DNA of 64,000 bases from Acanthochlamys bracteata (taxonomy: Eukaryota; Streptophyta; Magnoliopsida; Pandanales; Velloziaceae): contig CM034129.1 of NCBI GenBank assembly GCA_019914995.1, positions 5,655,725-5,719,724 of the forward strand, given 5' to 3'. Both the position numbers and the translations under genes were made by a program. Numbering within the stretch: position 1 is the first letter of the stretch; the number at the start of each line of letters is the position of its first letter. Of this stretch, positions 24,406 to 37,195 are shown in pieces. The notes beneath the pieces are model-generated. The model was not told the DNA's origin and did no database searches. It worked only from the letters and a program-made list of their open reading frames with translations.

Positions 24406-25148
24406 TGATATGGCAGTAAAGATATCAGTAAAAAGAAAATTTATTCTACATAATGAGTTTAATTTTTTTATTTTGATTGAATTTAGAAGTAGTTTGGAAG
24501 TGGTTTGATAATATTTTTTTTTTTTGTTTCAGTTGTATTTAAAGTAAGTTGAAATATGAAGTGTAGCTTCTACTTGATCTTTTAGCGTTTTAATTGCTAC
24601 GCAATTGATTTTTTTTTTTTTTTTCACCTTCTGAATAGACCATGTAATAATAAGAAACTTAAGCATTACTCAAGTCGTAAGAAAAAGATCCACTCGATAT
24701 AATAAAACACAACATTTCAAGAACCTTATTTCTTGAAGAGCCTGCTAAAGATGTGGTATTAATTTCAATAGTGACACAATGCAAAAGACAAAATATTTTG
24801 TACTTTGAGAAGGGTGCTTAAAAATAAGTAGAAGGTCGCCAGCGTAAACCTTAAAACAACCAAAAAGGTGCAACTAAACATCTTGTATAAATAATAACAT
24901 ATCATGAAAACGTTAGTAGTCCCTTTTGAAGAAACATTTTTATCTTCTAATTGAAATTTTTAAAAAGTCAAAATATGATTCATTCAATTTTGTCTTTTTA
25001 GATCATCAAATATAATCAAATGATTTGTCAATTTCATCAGGCGATCTAGATCTATCTCTCGTCCAAGCTTTCAATCGCTTGGCCAAACAATCAGTGCCAT
25101 TACGATACTTATCTGTAAAAGAAAGACTTTGTCATCGAAAGATAAAGA

Positions 25149-25334
25149 GAGCGTTTGAACGCTCCTTTTTTACTTTTTTTTATTTTATATTTTTTAATAT
25201 ATATTTTATAATAATATAAAATTTATTTAAAAATTTAAAAAATATAAAAAAATTTTATAAAATAAAATTATTTTATTATATTTTTTTATTTTAAAAAAAT
25301 TTTATTTTATAAATATTTCGAAAAAATTTTAGCG
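25149..25334. repeat. AT-rich MITE-like repeat
   Basis: Nearly pure A/T core entered through GCGTTTGAACGCTCC and left through ATAAATATTTCGAAAA. It resembles the copies at 25369-25556, 41694-41905 and 59838-60072. Confidence 0.5.
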
Positions 25335-25368
25335 CGCAATGTTGCCCAAGTCTTCACGTTCGAGAATG

Positions 25369-25556
25369 AGTTCGAAAAGTGCTTTTTTAACTTTTATATT
25401 TTTTTATAATATTTTATAAAATTTATTTATAAATTTAAAAATATTAAAAAATTTTAAATATAAAAATTTATTATTATTATTATTATTATTAAAATAAACT
25501 AAAAATATTATTTATTTTAAAAAAACATTTTTCATAAATATTTTCAAACTCTTCGG
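25369..25556. repeat. AT-rich MITE-like repeat
   Basis: Second copy in the same orientation, from GAGTTCGAAAAGTGCTT to ATATTTTCAAACTCTTC; its ends are roughly inverted (GAGTTCGAAAA / TTTTCAAACTC). It contains a short (TTA)n run. Confidence 0.55.
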
Positions 25557-27088
25557 CACTTTGCATCTGACTGTGAGTATACCTACTCTAGTACTCATTA
25601 AAGAAACAATCTTAAACAGACAAGTATTTTGACTTGACCATGTATAGAGCAAAGTAAATTCAGTTTAAAATTACCGAAATTCAAATGATCACATGAAACC
25701 ACCGAAGTTGAAATTTTATTTCTTCTCATAACTTGTCCATTGACATGTATAGCACAACCCAATCAATCCTTCGAACGCATACAAACCCTCCTCAAAGGTA
25801 AGTCACAAGCACTGAGATTCGCACCGTAGTAATCGAACACGTCTAACTGGACAGCGCAGGCACTGCCCATCATATCATAGATCCGAATCGAATAAAGGTA
25901 TAGAAATCCGCAGAAAATTAGTAAGAACAGAAACCAAACAAACACACAACAACCAAACCTTTATTAGAAAACTTCTAAAGTAAAGAAAAACCACGAATAA
26001 AGAAAGAACTGACTAATTAAGAGAGAGTCACAGATGATCACTCTATATTTCCACCTAAATCTCAATCCTCAAAATAAATAAATATCGTATATAAATCCTC
26101 AAGGCTCCTCTTGCCTTTTGCAATGGATAATAAGTTCAATAGACTTGATAAAACTAAGAGATATACACTCTAATAATAACACACTCTAATAATAACATCT
26201 TGTTATACATGTTAAGGATGAACTCGGGGCGTACTCGTTCCTGTTGTACCGTCTGCATGCCTACATAGTTATCGCCAGACAGACAGTGATCGACAGACAG
26301 TATTGACGGAAATTTGGTCTTCTCTATAAACATGTTGTAAATCTGAAAGGGAGAGAAATTACATCCCTGTGGTTTAGTGAAAAAGCTATTCTAGCATTCA
26401 CGATTCAAATGAGTGTGTTAGTTTTAGCTTAGGGATTGATAAAGAAAATTGTTTACAAGACAGCACGTGATATTGCGCAAAAACCAAACTTCACCCACAT
26501 TATTTGTGCAGCATAATAGTTCATGTTGCTCATGCGGTATTATACCTACCGTTATTCACCGTTCAAGAAATCGTAATGGATATAACCTAGCGATTTGACA
26601 GTACTCCTACTCTTACAAAAAATTAACGAATTCGAGACTTCTAGCATTTGGACCTGGTTGAGAACAAATTTTATGATCTTATGGCGCGAGGTTATATTTT
26701 GTAACAAGAGAGAGCCTAACAACCAGCCGCAATGTAACGACCTGCGCAGAAGAAAAATCTTATGTTGCTGTCTAAAATCTGGCTCGTCTAGTTCGGTAGT
26801 CGTAATTTCACACTTTTTAAAACCATTTGAATCTTCCACAGGAGAGTTTTCTTGCAAGGATTTGTTTGTACCAACTTTTACACGGCTTCCGCATTGACTT
26901 TCAACTAAAGTTTCACCTAGAAGAACAAATTATGTTTGTCGAGAAAGATCATTATTTTCTAAGCTAGAAAACCAAGATTGAATTCACATACGCGCATATA
27001 CACTATCCTTTCTCCCTATATGTTGAAAAACGTAGTCTTCTCAAACCATATTAACCATCCCTCTCCTGGAAAATTAAACAGAAGAACG

Positions 27089-28465
27089 ATGTCCACGAGA
27101 TTGTTGTTTTCCCTACTGCTTTTCTTCTCCCTTAAGCAAACTCTGTGCTTAGCAAGGGACACGCTCACACCAGCTCAACCTCTCGCCGACAATGAAACTC
27201 TCGTCTCCGAAGGAGGAACATTTGCTCTTGGTTTCTTCACACCTTCCGGCTCTGCTAATCCTCGACGCTACGTTGGAATATGGTTCAACAACCTAACTGA
27301 AGTGCAGACGGTAGTTTGGGTAGCCAACCGTCAGAATCCAATCACCGACAACTCGACCGCCTTGCTATCTATATCTTCAAACGGAACTCTCTCTATATCA
27401 ACTCAGAATTCGACAATCTTTTGGTCTTCGTCGTCAATATCGATGGCTCTGCAAAATCCAACGGCGAAGCTGCTGGACAACGGTAACTTCATAGTTCAGG
27501 AATATTCCAGCAATGGACTCGGAGAATTTGCATGGCAGAGTTTCGACTACCCTACAGATACAATCCTTCCGGAGATGAAGATTGGTTGGAACTTAACCTC
27601 AGGGAAGAGCTGGAACATTACGTCGTGGTTGAAACACGACGATCCTGCACTAGGGCCGTACAGTGTAGCTATAGACCTTAAGGGTGACCCGCAAGGTTTC
27701 GTACTCAACGGAGGAATGAAGATTAAGCGCGTTGGGCCTTGGAACGGTCTCCGCTTCGTTGGAATCCCTGATATGATCGGCGTAGATAACCCGTTTGACT
27801 ACTCATTTGTGGACAATAATGAAGAAGTATACTACATGTACACTACACGTAGAGCCGGCGTGTTGGGGCGGCTGGTGATCTTAAGCAACGGGTTAGTTGA
27901 GAGATCAGTTTGGGTGAATGAGAGCAACGCATGGAACCCTTTCTGGCAGGGACCTGAAGGACCTTGCGATGACAAGATATCGACCTGTGGTCCGTTTGGA
28001 ATCTGTGATGCCAATAAGTCGCCAGTATGTAGTTGCGTACCCGGATTCAAGCCCAAGTCACCTAATAATTGGGCTTTACGGGATGCCGAAGACGGGTGCG
28101 TACGGCAGACAGCATTAGATTGCGGGACCATGACTACCGATGGGTTTTATATCGTCTCTGGAGCGAAGTTGCCGGATACGTCGAATGCGACAGTGGATAG
28201 AAGAATAGGGCTTGATGAATGCAGAGCAAGGTGTTTGAGGACTTGTTCTTGCACTGGCTATGCTGCTGCAGATATCAGTGGAGGAGGGAATGGAATTGGG
28301 TGCATAATTTGGAGTTCAGATATGACTGATATCAGTGCGTATCAGAACGGAGGCCAGGATTTGTATGTCAAACTGGCTGCTGCTGACCTTGCAGGTATGC
28401 TAACTCTTTATCGCTTTTATTACCATTCTTATCATGATTATCCAATTGGTTTTTACATTAATTAG
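27089..28465 (+). CDS. S-locus glycoprotein-like SRLK ectodomain, no kinase
   Basis: An intact open frame equivalent to exon 1 of an SRLK. The ATG at 27089 is preferred over in-frame starts from 26978 because it begins a clean signal peptide (MSTRLLFSLLLFFSLKQTLC). B-lectin (VVWVANRQNPIT, FAWQSFDYPTDT), S-locus glycoprotein/EGF-like (CGPFGICDANKSPVCSC) and PAN ([19 protein letters not shown]) modules follow with the expected cysteines. The normal exon-1 donor (GACCTTGCAG|GTATGC at 28394) is preserved, but no TM or kinase exon follows in the next 2.3 kb. Read-through would add 23 residues and stop at 28463-28465, giving 458 aa, probably secreted. It may be a functional soluble protein, as with Brassica SLG, or a truncated duplicate. 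Confidence 0.8.
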   Translation: MSTRLLFSLLLFFSLKQTLCLARDTLTPAQPLADNETLVSEGGTFALGFFTPSGSANPRRYVGIWFNNLTEVQTVVWVANRQNPITDNSTALLSISSNGTLSISTQNSTIFWSSSSISMALQNPTAKLLDNGNFIVQEYSSNGLGEFAWQSFDYPTDTILPEMKIGWNLTSGKSWNITSWLKHDDPALGPYSVAIDLKGDPQGFVLNGGMKIKRVGPWNGLRFVGIPDMIGVDNPFDYSFVDNNEEVYYMYTTRRAGVLGRLVILSNGLVERSVWVNESNAWNPFWQGPEGPCDDKISTCGPFGICDANKSPVCSCVPGFKPKSPNNWALRDAEDGCVRQTALDCGTMTTDGFYIVSGAKLPDTSNATVDRRIGLDECRARCLRTCSCTGYAAADISGGGNGIGCIIWSSDMTDISAYQNGGQDLYVKLAAADLAGMLTLYRFYYHSYHDYPIGFYIN

Positions 28466-30731
28466 CTAATAGTCTAGCAAGTCCTGCTGCTTTCTTCCAA
28501 AGAAGAACTGAAACTGGATAAGATCAAACCTCTAGCACATATAAAACTGTTAAAATATGTCAAAAGGCCACTATAATCCAGGTCAAAATATGCGTTATTT
28601 TATTGATAGTGGTACACAGAAGACAATTAGCGGAACATTGTTCTAGGTAGTAACTAAATATGCGACCATTGTTGATTTGAGATGGAGTCGAATCTGAATC
28701 AGTTGGGTGTCGTCTGGTTAAACCTTTGAAATTCTTTTTATTTTTAAAAATATTCCATATTATAAATACATTTTACAATATTAACAAAATTTTAAAATAT
28801 TAAATAAAAAAGCATATATGACACAAATTCTATATATTGTTTGGATAAAAACTTAATTAATTTTTTCAAAATTTAAACATTTTAAAATAGTTTTATTATA
28901 AAATATATTTATTTCATAAATAATTTTGAAATATCCCTCTTGATGTTACTAATACAAAATGTTTTACGGCCAAAAGTGATCGCATGTGACATAAGGCTTA
29001 TCAAATCATTATGGGATCTATGCATTAAAGAAATATTTGGCGGTATTTAGAAAACAAAAATTTCTGATATAAAATTATTTTTAAAATTTGAAAATATAGA
29101 TTTACTATTTATTTAAAAACTAATATTAATAAATTTAAAAAAAATTCTATACAATATTCTAAATTTTATTATGATATTTAAAATAATAAAATAGAATGAA
29201 AATAAAATAAGCACTGCGTGTTCTATTTATGCATTAATAGATATATAGTACCCATCTCAACTTTATATATGTTAGAAATATTAATAAAAAGGTTTTTCAA
29301 AATGATTATGTTTTAAAAATTTTCAAAAATAAATTTTATTTTATGTATAAAATAAATTTTATTTTTTATTATATAAAAATAAAAAATAATAAATTTTTAT
29401 AATATCAAATTTTTTTACTATTAAAAATTTTAATTAAAATTTATGAAAGTTTTATTAAAAAGTTCATTAAAAAATTAAATAGAACTAAACGCTCCATCAA
29501 ACATACACGATTGGCCCACCATGAACTTTGAATATTAAGCGTTTCTTAATCTTTAGTGCGTATTTTAAATATTTATAATTAAATTTTATAAAAATAAAAT
29601 TAAAATTAAAATTTTTAAAAAAATAAAGTAAAAATAAAGTTTAATATTTGTGTTTTAATAGAATTTAGAAATATATTAAAAGTTGAAAAATGTAGTTGTA
29701 TTAGTAAGTGTATAAATAAAAAAATTAGAACTAAAATTTTATATATAATAATAAAATTTTAATTTTTTGTATAATTAAAATATATAAATTATTTGAGATT
29801 TAAAATTAAAAAAAAATAAAAATTATAAGCGTTTGAAATATGCACGGATTCTGCTATTAGGGGCTGATCGAGACCGATGATCTCTACGAAAAGCCTAGAA
29901 GAAAAGAACATGTTATATTCATGGGCCCAACTGTCCAGTTCACAATTAACTCTTTTGACCGTCTCAAACATGGACTCTTCATTGTGATGAGAAAATTTTC
30001 TTTTTGCCTTCAATTCTACGTTCACTGAACCCGTGCTTACTTTCGTAAATTCCCTGTAAATAAAATAAATTTTGAAGACTTTCTATTTCCACTTCCGACT
30101 ATATTAACACTAAAGATAAATAAATGTTTCCCTTACTTTTATCTCTGGGTAATAAATTAATTAGTGGTCGTTTGAATTTTAAATTTATTTTAAAAAAGAA
30201 TTTATAATATTCTAACAAGCTTTTTAAAAATTTAAATACGTTATTAAAAATATGTAATATTTATTAATTTAATTTTTATATTTAGAAAAATTATTTCAAT
30301 GATTCTAGAAAACTTTTTTAAAACTATTTTACTCTAAGTAATTCAAAAGATCTTAATATAATAACTACACTGTTTAGCGTGTGTTTACTATAAGATAAAT
30401 TCATTTTTTTAAAAGTTAATTTAAAAAATAAAATTAAAAATTAAAAATTAAAAATATTTAATAAAGGCTAAAAATTTATAATTATTTTATATTATAAAAT
30501 AAATTTTAAAATTAAATTGTAAAAATTAAATTTTTAATAAAAATAATTTACTTTAATTTTATAATTTTGTATTGTAAATTAGTTTAAAAAATTGAGTCTG
30601 AAGGGATACGAAAACAAGCCTTTAGTGAAACCAAAAATCCGAATAGGAGAACACGTACGGGTAGTCGTCTGCAATACTCTTTCTTCCCTCTGTGTTGAAC
30701 GTCAATGGGAGAATATGTCCGACCTTATTCC
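28466..30731. other. AT-rich intergenic region between two ectodomain genes
   Basis: No kinase exon for the upstream gene and no other gene could be seen. Several A/T-only blocks (28730-28930, 29040-29220, 29280-29500, 30170-30600) resemble the MITE-like family. A minus-strand frame at 29789-30025 has no recognisable motif. Confidence 0.55.
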
Positions 30732-32089
30732 ATGAACATGATCACTCAGTTCCTTCTCTTCCTCTTCTTCATAATCAATTGCCTCCGTGAGTCCTCAGCT
30801 AGAGACACGCTTACCCCATCTGAGCCGCTTTCCGAAGGTGAGACTCTCATCTCTGCCGGCGGAACGTTCGCGTTAGGCTTCTTCGTTCCTACCGGTTCGG
30901 AGAACAATAACCGATACGTAGGAATATGGTTCAACAATATACCGGTACAAACAATTGTCTGGATCGCCAACCGTCAGTCTCCGGTCACAAATTCAACCGG
31001 AGTTCTTTCGATCTCTAGCAACGGTACGTTATAGTCACAGCTCAGAACTCAACAGAGATTATCTGGTCATCAACATTTAAGTCTACTTTTAGAAGACCGC
31101 TTGCGAAGCTGCTAGACAGCGGAAATTTTGTAGTTAGAGATTCTGATGATGGTGGAAACGTGGTTGCATGGCAGAGTTTCGATTATCCGACCGACACGTT
31201 ACTTCCAGAAATGAAACTTGGCTGGAATCTTGCGTCTGGACTCGAACGTAACCTTACGGCATGGTCAAGAGCAACTGATCCATCACCGGGACCATACAGC
31301 TTGGCCCTCGATCTTCATGGAGATCCACAACTCCTCCTATTCAGCGCGACGAGGAAGGTGTGGAGGGTTGGACCATGGGACGGTGTCCGGTTCGCCGGAT
31401 TACCGTTCATGAATGCCAATACAAGGCCATTCACCTTCATATTCACTGACGACGCTAAAGAAGTCAGCTACATGTTCCACTCTGGCGTTGTGGCACGGTT
31501 GATAGTTACGAGCACAGGTATGGTACAGCGCTTGGTTTGGGTGAACGAGCAGTGGAACGTGTTCTGGCAAGCGCCGGATGGCCAGTGCGACCAGTTGTCA
31601 TCCTGCGGTCCGTTCGGGCTCTGTGATTCTAATAACTCGCCGGTCTGTAGTTGCGTTGCAGGGTTCAAGCCCAAATCACCTGCAACATGGGCATTAAGAG
31701 ACGGGCGCGACGGATGCATTAGAGACACGCAGCTAGATTGCAGAAACGGAACCGACAAGTTTTACGTTATCGCTGGAGCGAAGCTTCCAGACACAACATA
31801 TGCGACGGTGGATAAAGGCATAGGACTAGACGATTGCAGAGCCAAGTGTCTGAGCAATTGCTCGTGCACAGGATACGCAGCAGGGGATATAAGCAACGGT
31901 GGTGCTAGGACCGGATGCATAGTTTGGTACTCGGAGCTGACGGATATCAGTATATATCAGACCGGCGGGCAGGATCTATATGTTCGGCTGGCTGCCGCCG
32001 ACGTATTAGGTATCTATCCTTTTCTCTGCTTCAATTGTTCCGCTATTTTTTTTTCTTTGGTTTTTACAAGTTCTTCTCGTTCGGATTAA
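30732..32089 (+). pseudogene. S-locus glycoprotein-like SRLK ectodomain, frameshifted
   Basis: A second ectodomain-only copy. The signal peptide starts at 30732 (MNMITQFLLFLFFIINCL). B-lectin motifs are TIVWIANRQSPVT and VAWQSFDYPTDT, the SLG/EGF-like part is CGPFGLCDSNNSPVCSC, and the PAN domain is [19 protein letters not shown]. The frame stops at TAG 31032-31034; a one-base deletion just before it accounts for this, since the frame from 31034 onward restores the family sequence to the end. The exon-1 donor position (32009|GTATCT) is preserved but no TM or kinase exons follow before the next gene at 33233. It is closest in style to the copy at 27089, suggesting tandem duplication after, or together with, kinase loss. 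Confidence 0.85.
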
Positions 32090-33232
32090 GTAAAATCCGG
32101 TCAATGAGGCACTACATTCCTGAAGATAGGTCGTTAGGGTATATAATGTTTTGGTTAGGTGGTTTGGTTGTTGTATGTAATTGTGTATCCAATGGATAGA
32201 GCTGCAGTCGATCCATTATCAGTAGGAGAAAGTTCCGGTGCAACTGACGGGCTACGGGTTCGCTATTACACGATCCAAGGCACAGTTGTATAATTCACCT
32301 TAGCAACTACGTCCATCTTTGAATGGATTATCTGTAACTCAAATTAGTAAATAGTCACACGAATATCTAGTTGATTACATCAAAATTTAAGGTAATCAAA
32401 CATTTTAGTGGCGTTTCCGTGCTTTAGTGGTAATTCGAAAGGTATTTTTCGTTCTTGGTTATTTCTTTTTGGAATGATCAACTCATGTTTGGTAATTCAT
32501 AAATAGGAAACCATCCTAAATAGGAAACTGCGGCCGGCGTTACTTAAAATTCTTTTTCTAGATAGCTCCCAAGATACTATGCTAGGAAGGGCTGACTAAA
32601 TAGTTGATCTAGTCTCTTAACTACAGCAAACACATTTAAGCAACCATAAAATCTTTTCTTAAAGCAAACATCATTATCAATCATTAATTAACTCTGAAAA
32701 ATCTCCAACACCATTCTAAACCAATGGAGTTTAACTTCGAATTCATAACACCAAGTCCAAGTGGTTATTTTCTCCACCAAGTTGTTACAAATTATTCAAC
32801 AACCCAGCTATAAAGGAAACATAATTATGTATTCATTACTGAGTCTTCCAGGTCACTTTTTTCCCTCACATGTAATCGTTGGCAGATAGATTCTCCCTCT
32901 CTTACCTTCAAAAGTCTTCTTTCTTGTGTAATCAATCCCTTACTGTAGCAATCTTGATTCTTGAATTCTTCCTTAGTTCCGGTCAAAAAACCACCGCTTG
33001 TTTTCTGTTTTTAATCGACTGAAAACTAGATCTGACGTATGCTCATGACTTGCTCTTATTCTGCCTCGAGTTCGGCTCTATCATCTACACCAAACATCCG
33101 CTAAGCATTCCCTGATTACAATCCTAAGCTTTTAACTCGAATCATTACCATTGTTCCTCCTTGTCTTGCTGGGCTTATTGACCATACGATCAGTCCCAAA
33201 GAATCCAGTTTGAGAGTCATTTGGTTAGCAAA
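32090..33232. other. Intergenic; promoter region of the intact SRLK
   Basis: No kinase remnant of the upstream ectodomain copy is visible. The right part should hold the promoter and 5'UTR of the SRLK starting at 33233; no motif is specific enough to call. Confidence 0.45.
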
Positions 33233-36200
33233 ATGGTTCCGGTAACTCCGGCGCACTTCTTCCTTTTCACCATCATCATTTTTGTAGTGCTTTCGTCAAT
33301 ATCCTTCGCTTCTGATACTTTAACACCCAGCTTAGCACTACGTGATAGTGATACATTAGTGTCCGCTGGTAACAAGTTTGTTCTTGGTTTCTTCACGCCT
33401 CCTGGATCAGCATATCGTTATCTGGGTATATGGTACTACAACGTCTCTGCGCAGACAGTCGTCTGGGTCGCCAACCGTAACTCTCCAATCAGTGGCCGTT
33501 CCGGAATGCTGACGCTATCTTCAAATGGAACCCTTAGTATTACTGCCAACAATTCTACGGTGGTCTGGTCAGCAACACCGACTACTAGCACAGTGAACAA
33601 TCCGGTAGCACGAATACTCGACACAGGCAACTTCGTGGTGCAAGAAAGCAGCAGCAGTGTGTATTCATGGCAGAGTTTCGATCACCCAACTGATACGCTC
33701 CTGGCTGGTATGAAACTTGGGTGGAATCTCACCTCTGGTCTAAACCGGAACCTAACTTCATGGACCAGTTATAGCAACCCTGCTTCTGGTCGATACACGC
33801 TGGCCGTGGACGTTACCGGTGAACCACAAATATTCCTCTGGTCAGATTCGACTCCAATATGGCGAGCCGGACCGTGGGTTGGGACCTACTTCGCTGGTAT
33901 TCCAGAGATGGGGAGCTACCAACAAATCACATTTATGTACTTTGGCAACTCCGAGGAGGTATATCTCACTTACGAGGTGCATGATCCAAATTTTGTCACA
34001 CGGTTGGCAGTAAACCAAACTGGTGCGTCCCAACGATGGGTCTGGTTGGACGATGCAAGGACGTGGAATCTATTCTGGTTCGCCCCCAAGGATCAGTGCG
34101 ACAGCGTCTCACCGTGTGGACCAAACGGTGTGTGTAACCCAAATGACTCGCCGTTTTGCAGCTGTTTGCAAGGGTTCAAACCAAAAAATCCGGATAATTG
34201 GGAACTGCGTGACAGTTCGGACGGGTGCGTAAGGGAAACTCCGCTTGATTGTGTTAACCGAACTGATGGTTTCATAACTGTTAATGGGGTTAAGATGCCC
34301 GACACATCAACGGCAGTGGTGAAAAAGAATATGAGCTTATTCCAATGCCAAGCCGCGTGCCTGGCTAATTGCTCATGCACTGGATATGCTGCAGCTCACA
34401 CAAACGGCGATAGCAGCGGTTGCATTATGTGGAGTACCGGGTTTTCCGATCTTAGGTTGTACACGAACGGTGGACAAGATCTATATGTCCGTCTTGCTGC
34501 AGGCGATTTAGGTAGGAGTCCATTCATTTAAATAGTTATGGTCTCTTTCTCTCTTGATTTTTGATTCTTAATTCTTCGATCGATTAGTTACGGTGCTCGA
34601 TCTAGAAGGCCCAAGCCGTGCCCTTCAACCCTCCACTAGCTTTGATCTGCAATAGTTCGAGACATCGTCTCTGTTACATAAGATAACTAACTCAAATTTG
34701 AGATGCTCCCCAAAATCAGTTAGCAATTCAGATAGGATATCATTGTTCTTCTCAAGCAGTACTTCCAGATCATATTTTGTCCTTTTTAATTTTTCCCCTT
34801 TGGTATTTTGAACGATTGTTTCTTTTGTTGGGTTCTTCCTTTGAAAGCTTTGACTGATGAGCAGCCATGGTTGCCCTGTTTGCATGGAAGCTAAAGGCTC
34901 GCTTCTTGTAGTTTCTAGTATAAACAACGTCTGAAGGTCTTATCTAGCTTTCATGTTTTTTCGCCCTTAATTCTTAACTTGGCGTCCCATCTTACGTCAC
35001 ACTTGTATTGTTTTAGTGATTTAAATGCTGCTTAACGGTATAAGTCAAAATCTTCAAGGTGGCACCATCTAAGTTGCTATGTTGATATCTATAAGAGATT
35101 TATGTATGACTAGTTGGCATGATGAATGTGACACGTAGCTGAAATTGAAGAACTGCGCATACCTGTGTTCGTTCATACTTCGCTAGTGACATTTCAGGAT
35201 TAAACTCGAGCCACTCTCATAGTAACCCTGGATCGACTATTGGCATCGTCCTTGCTGTTATCTTCTTAGCATTGCTTGCTTGCTTAGGTTGGATTCTGTG
35301 GAGAAGGAAGAAGAAGAGAAGAGGAGGTAAAAGATAATGCTCACACTTTCACATTCAAACTTGAACAGAATTTAACGGTGGTCTATTATACGAACTTATT
35401 GTCTGCATTCTTTTGATATTTACCTGCAGCAATATTGAGTACGATCTCCATGTCCAGTCACTACATCAGTGAAAATTGTCAAGGAAAGGACATCGACCTG
35501 CCGTTATATGATTTTTTGACAATTGTAGAAGCAACTGATAATTTCTCTGCCCAAAACAAGCTTGGAGAAGGTGGATTTGGCCCTGTATACAAGGTAGCCT
35601 TCAGCTTTAAAGCACCAATCATAACTAAATATTTTTTCATACCCAGTCAATGTTAAAAAACTTAATGCAATCCATACTACAATGATATACACATAATATC
35701 TAGACAAATCCTTACGGAAACAACATGCTGCCAAACATATTAATCAAGAGATAATTTTGACGTTGACTTGTGGAAACTGATAGGGAGAGCTTGCTGGAGG
35801 ACAAGAGATAGCTGTCAAGAGGCTCGCTAAGACATCCATACAGGGTCCTGATGAGTTCAGGAATGAGGTGATATTGATAGCCAAGCTTCAACATCGGAAT
35901 CTTGTTCGGCTTCTAGGCTGCTGCATTCAGGCAGATGAAAGAATGTTAATCTACGAGTACATGCATAACAAAAGCTTAGATGTCTTTCTCTTTGGTTAGA
36001 ATACATCCTTGTCCTTTTATTAACTTGGTGAATTTCTATTTACCATCTCTCACTAAGCAAATGAGAAAATTAAGAAATTTATAATTTTGCAGATAAAACA
36101 AAAGGCTCATTGCTGGATTGGTCTACCCGTTACCGGATAATATCAGGAATTGCTAGAGGACTCCTTTATCTTCACCAGGATTCAAGGTTTAGAATCATCC

Positions 36201-37195
36201 ATAGAGACATGAAGGCGAGCAACATTCTTCTGGATAAGGAGATGAGCCCAAAAATTTCAGACTTTGGAATGGCGAGAATTTTTGGAGGGGATGACACAGA
36301 AGTGAATACCAGAAAAGTTGTCGGAACATTGTAGGTTTCTTTTCCACTTAAGTTCAGTTTCTCTTCTTCCAAATTAAACATCAGGGAAAGCGTTTGACAG
36401 TGTCTTCTTGTGCAGTGGGTACATGTCTCCAGAGTATGCAATGGATGGCATTTTCTCGGTAAAGTCTGATGTTTTTAGCTTTGGAGTGCTGGTACTAGAA
36501 ATTGTAAGCGGCAAGAGGAACAGAGGAATTTATCTTTCAGACCCTAACCTAAACCTTTTAGGACTTGTAAGTATCAAAGCATACACATATACCCTTTTCT
36601 AAATGACAGCCAAACGATTTGAAGTCTTTTATATGCCATGGTCCAAAAAAAAAAGGACTATACAATGTGTAAATAGACCTAAAAACTTTTGCATTCATCC
36701 ATGCAGCTCACTAGCTTGTGCTATGTGTAAAATTGTTGTTGGACTATCTGACTAAGCATAGCCATGGCATATCTAACAAAAACAATAAAGTTGAAGTAAT
36801 TTCCACTAGTTTGCATTCATCTGAAGTAAAAGTAAGTATTTTGTTGTAGTGAAGCCTTTACCTTATTGTTGACAAAAAACTGGATTCAGGCTTGGACTCT
36901 GTGGAACGAAGGAAGAGCTCTCGAATTGCTGGATGAATCCATTGGTTTCTCATATTCCATGACTGAGGTCATGAGATGCATAAAAGTTGGTCTCTTGTGC
37001 GTCCAGGAAAGGCCTGAAGAAAGACCAACAATGGCCTCCGTGGTGTTGATGCTGGGAAGTGAAAGTACTCACCTACCGAGCCCTAAGCAGCCTGGCTATG
37101 TTGCAACGAGAGCTCCTATTTCCTGGGAATCATCATCAAGAGAGCAAGACTCAGCTGTAAATGATGTGACAGTAACAATGTTCGAGGGCAGATAG
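33233..37195 (+). CDS. G-type lectin S-receptor-like Ser/Thr kinase, intact, 825 aa
   Basis: Seven exons with GT-AG borders: 33233-34511, 35198-35326, 35430-35593, 35784-35994, 36093-36330, 36416-36566 and 36890-37195. They sum to 2,478 nt, an uninterrupted 825-codon frame plus TAG. Residues 1-27 form a signal peptide; B-lectin follows ([10 protein letters not shown]), then SLG/EGF-like ([17 protein letters not shown] at about 295-311) and PAN ([17 protein letters not shown]). A TM helix lies at about 438-459 before a basic stop-transfer RRKKKRR. The kinase (from about 514) has GEGGFG, Lys536, Glu552, HRD with Asp633 and DFG at 651-653, so it should be an active RD kinase. It ends with an SRLK-type tail ([13 protein letters not shown]). 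The start was moved to the first ATG of the frame. It acts at the plasma membrane; ligand unknown, role in recognition or defence inferred from the family. Confidence 0.93.

Larger units (their letters stand above)
24406..27088. other. Intergenic region with AT-rich repeats
   Basis: No recognisable gene. It holds two AT-rich MITE-like repeats (25149-25334 and 25369-25556) and unassigned small frames: 25025-25219 (+), 25763-25945 (-) and 26552-26857 (-). The end of the interval should contain the promoter of the ectodomain gene starting at 27089. Confidence 0.5.

Noticed and set aside
34625-34927. Minus-strand frame within intron 1 of the 33-kb SRLK
   Set aside because: It lies in the intron between the ectodomain and TM exons and has no family signature.
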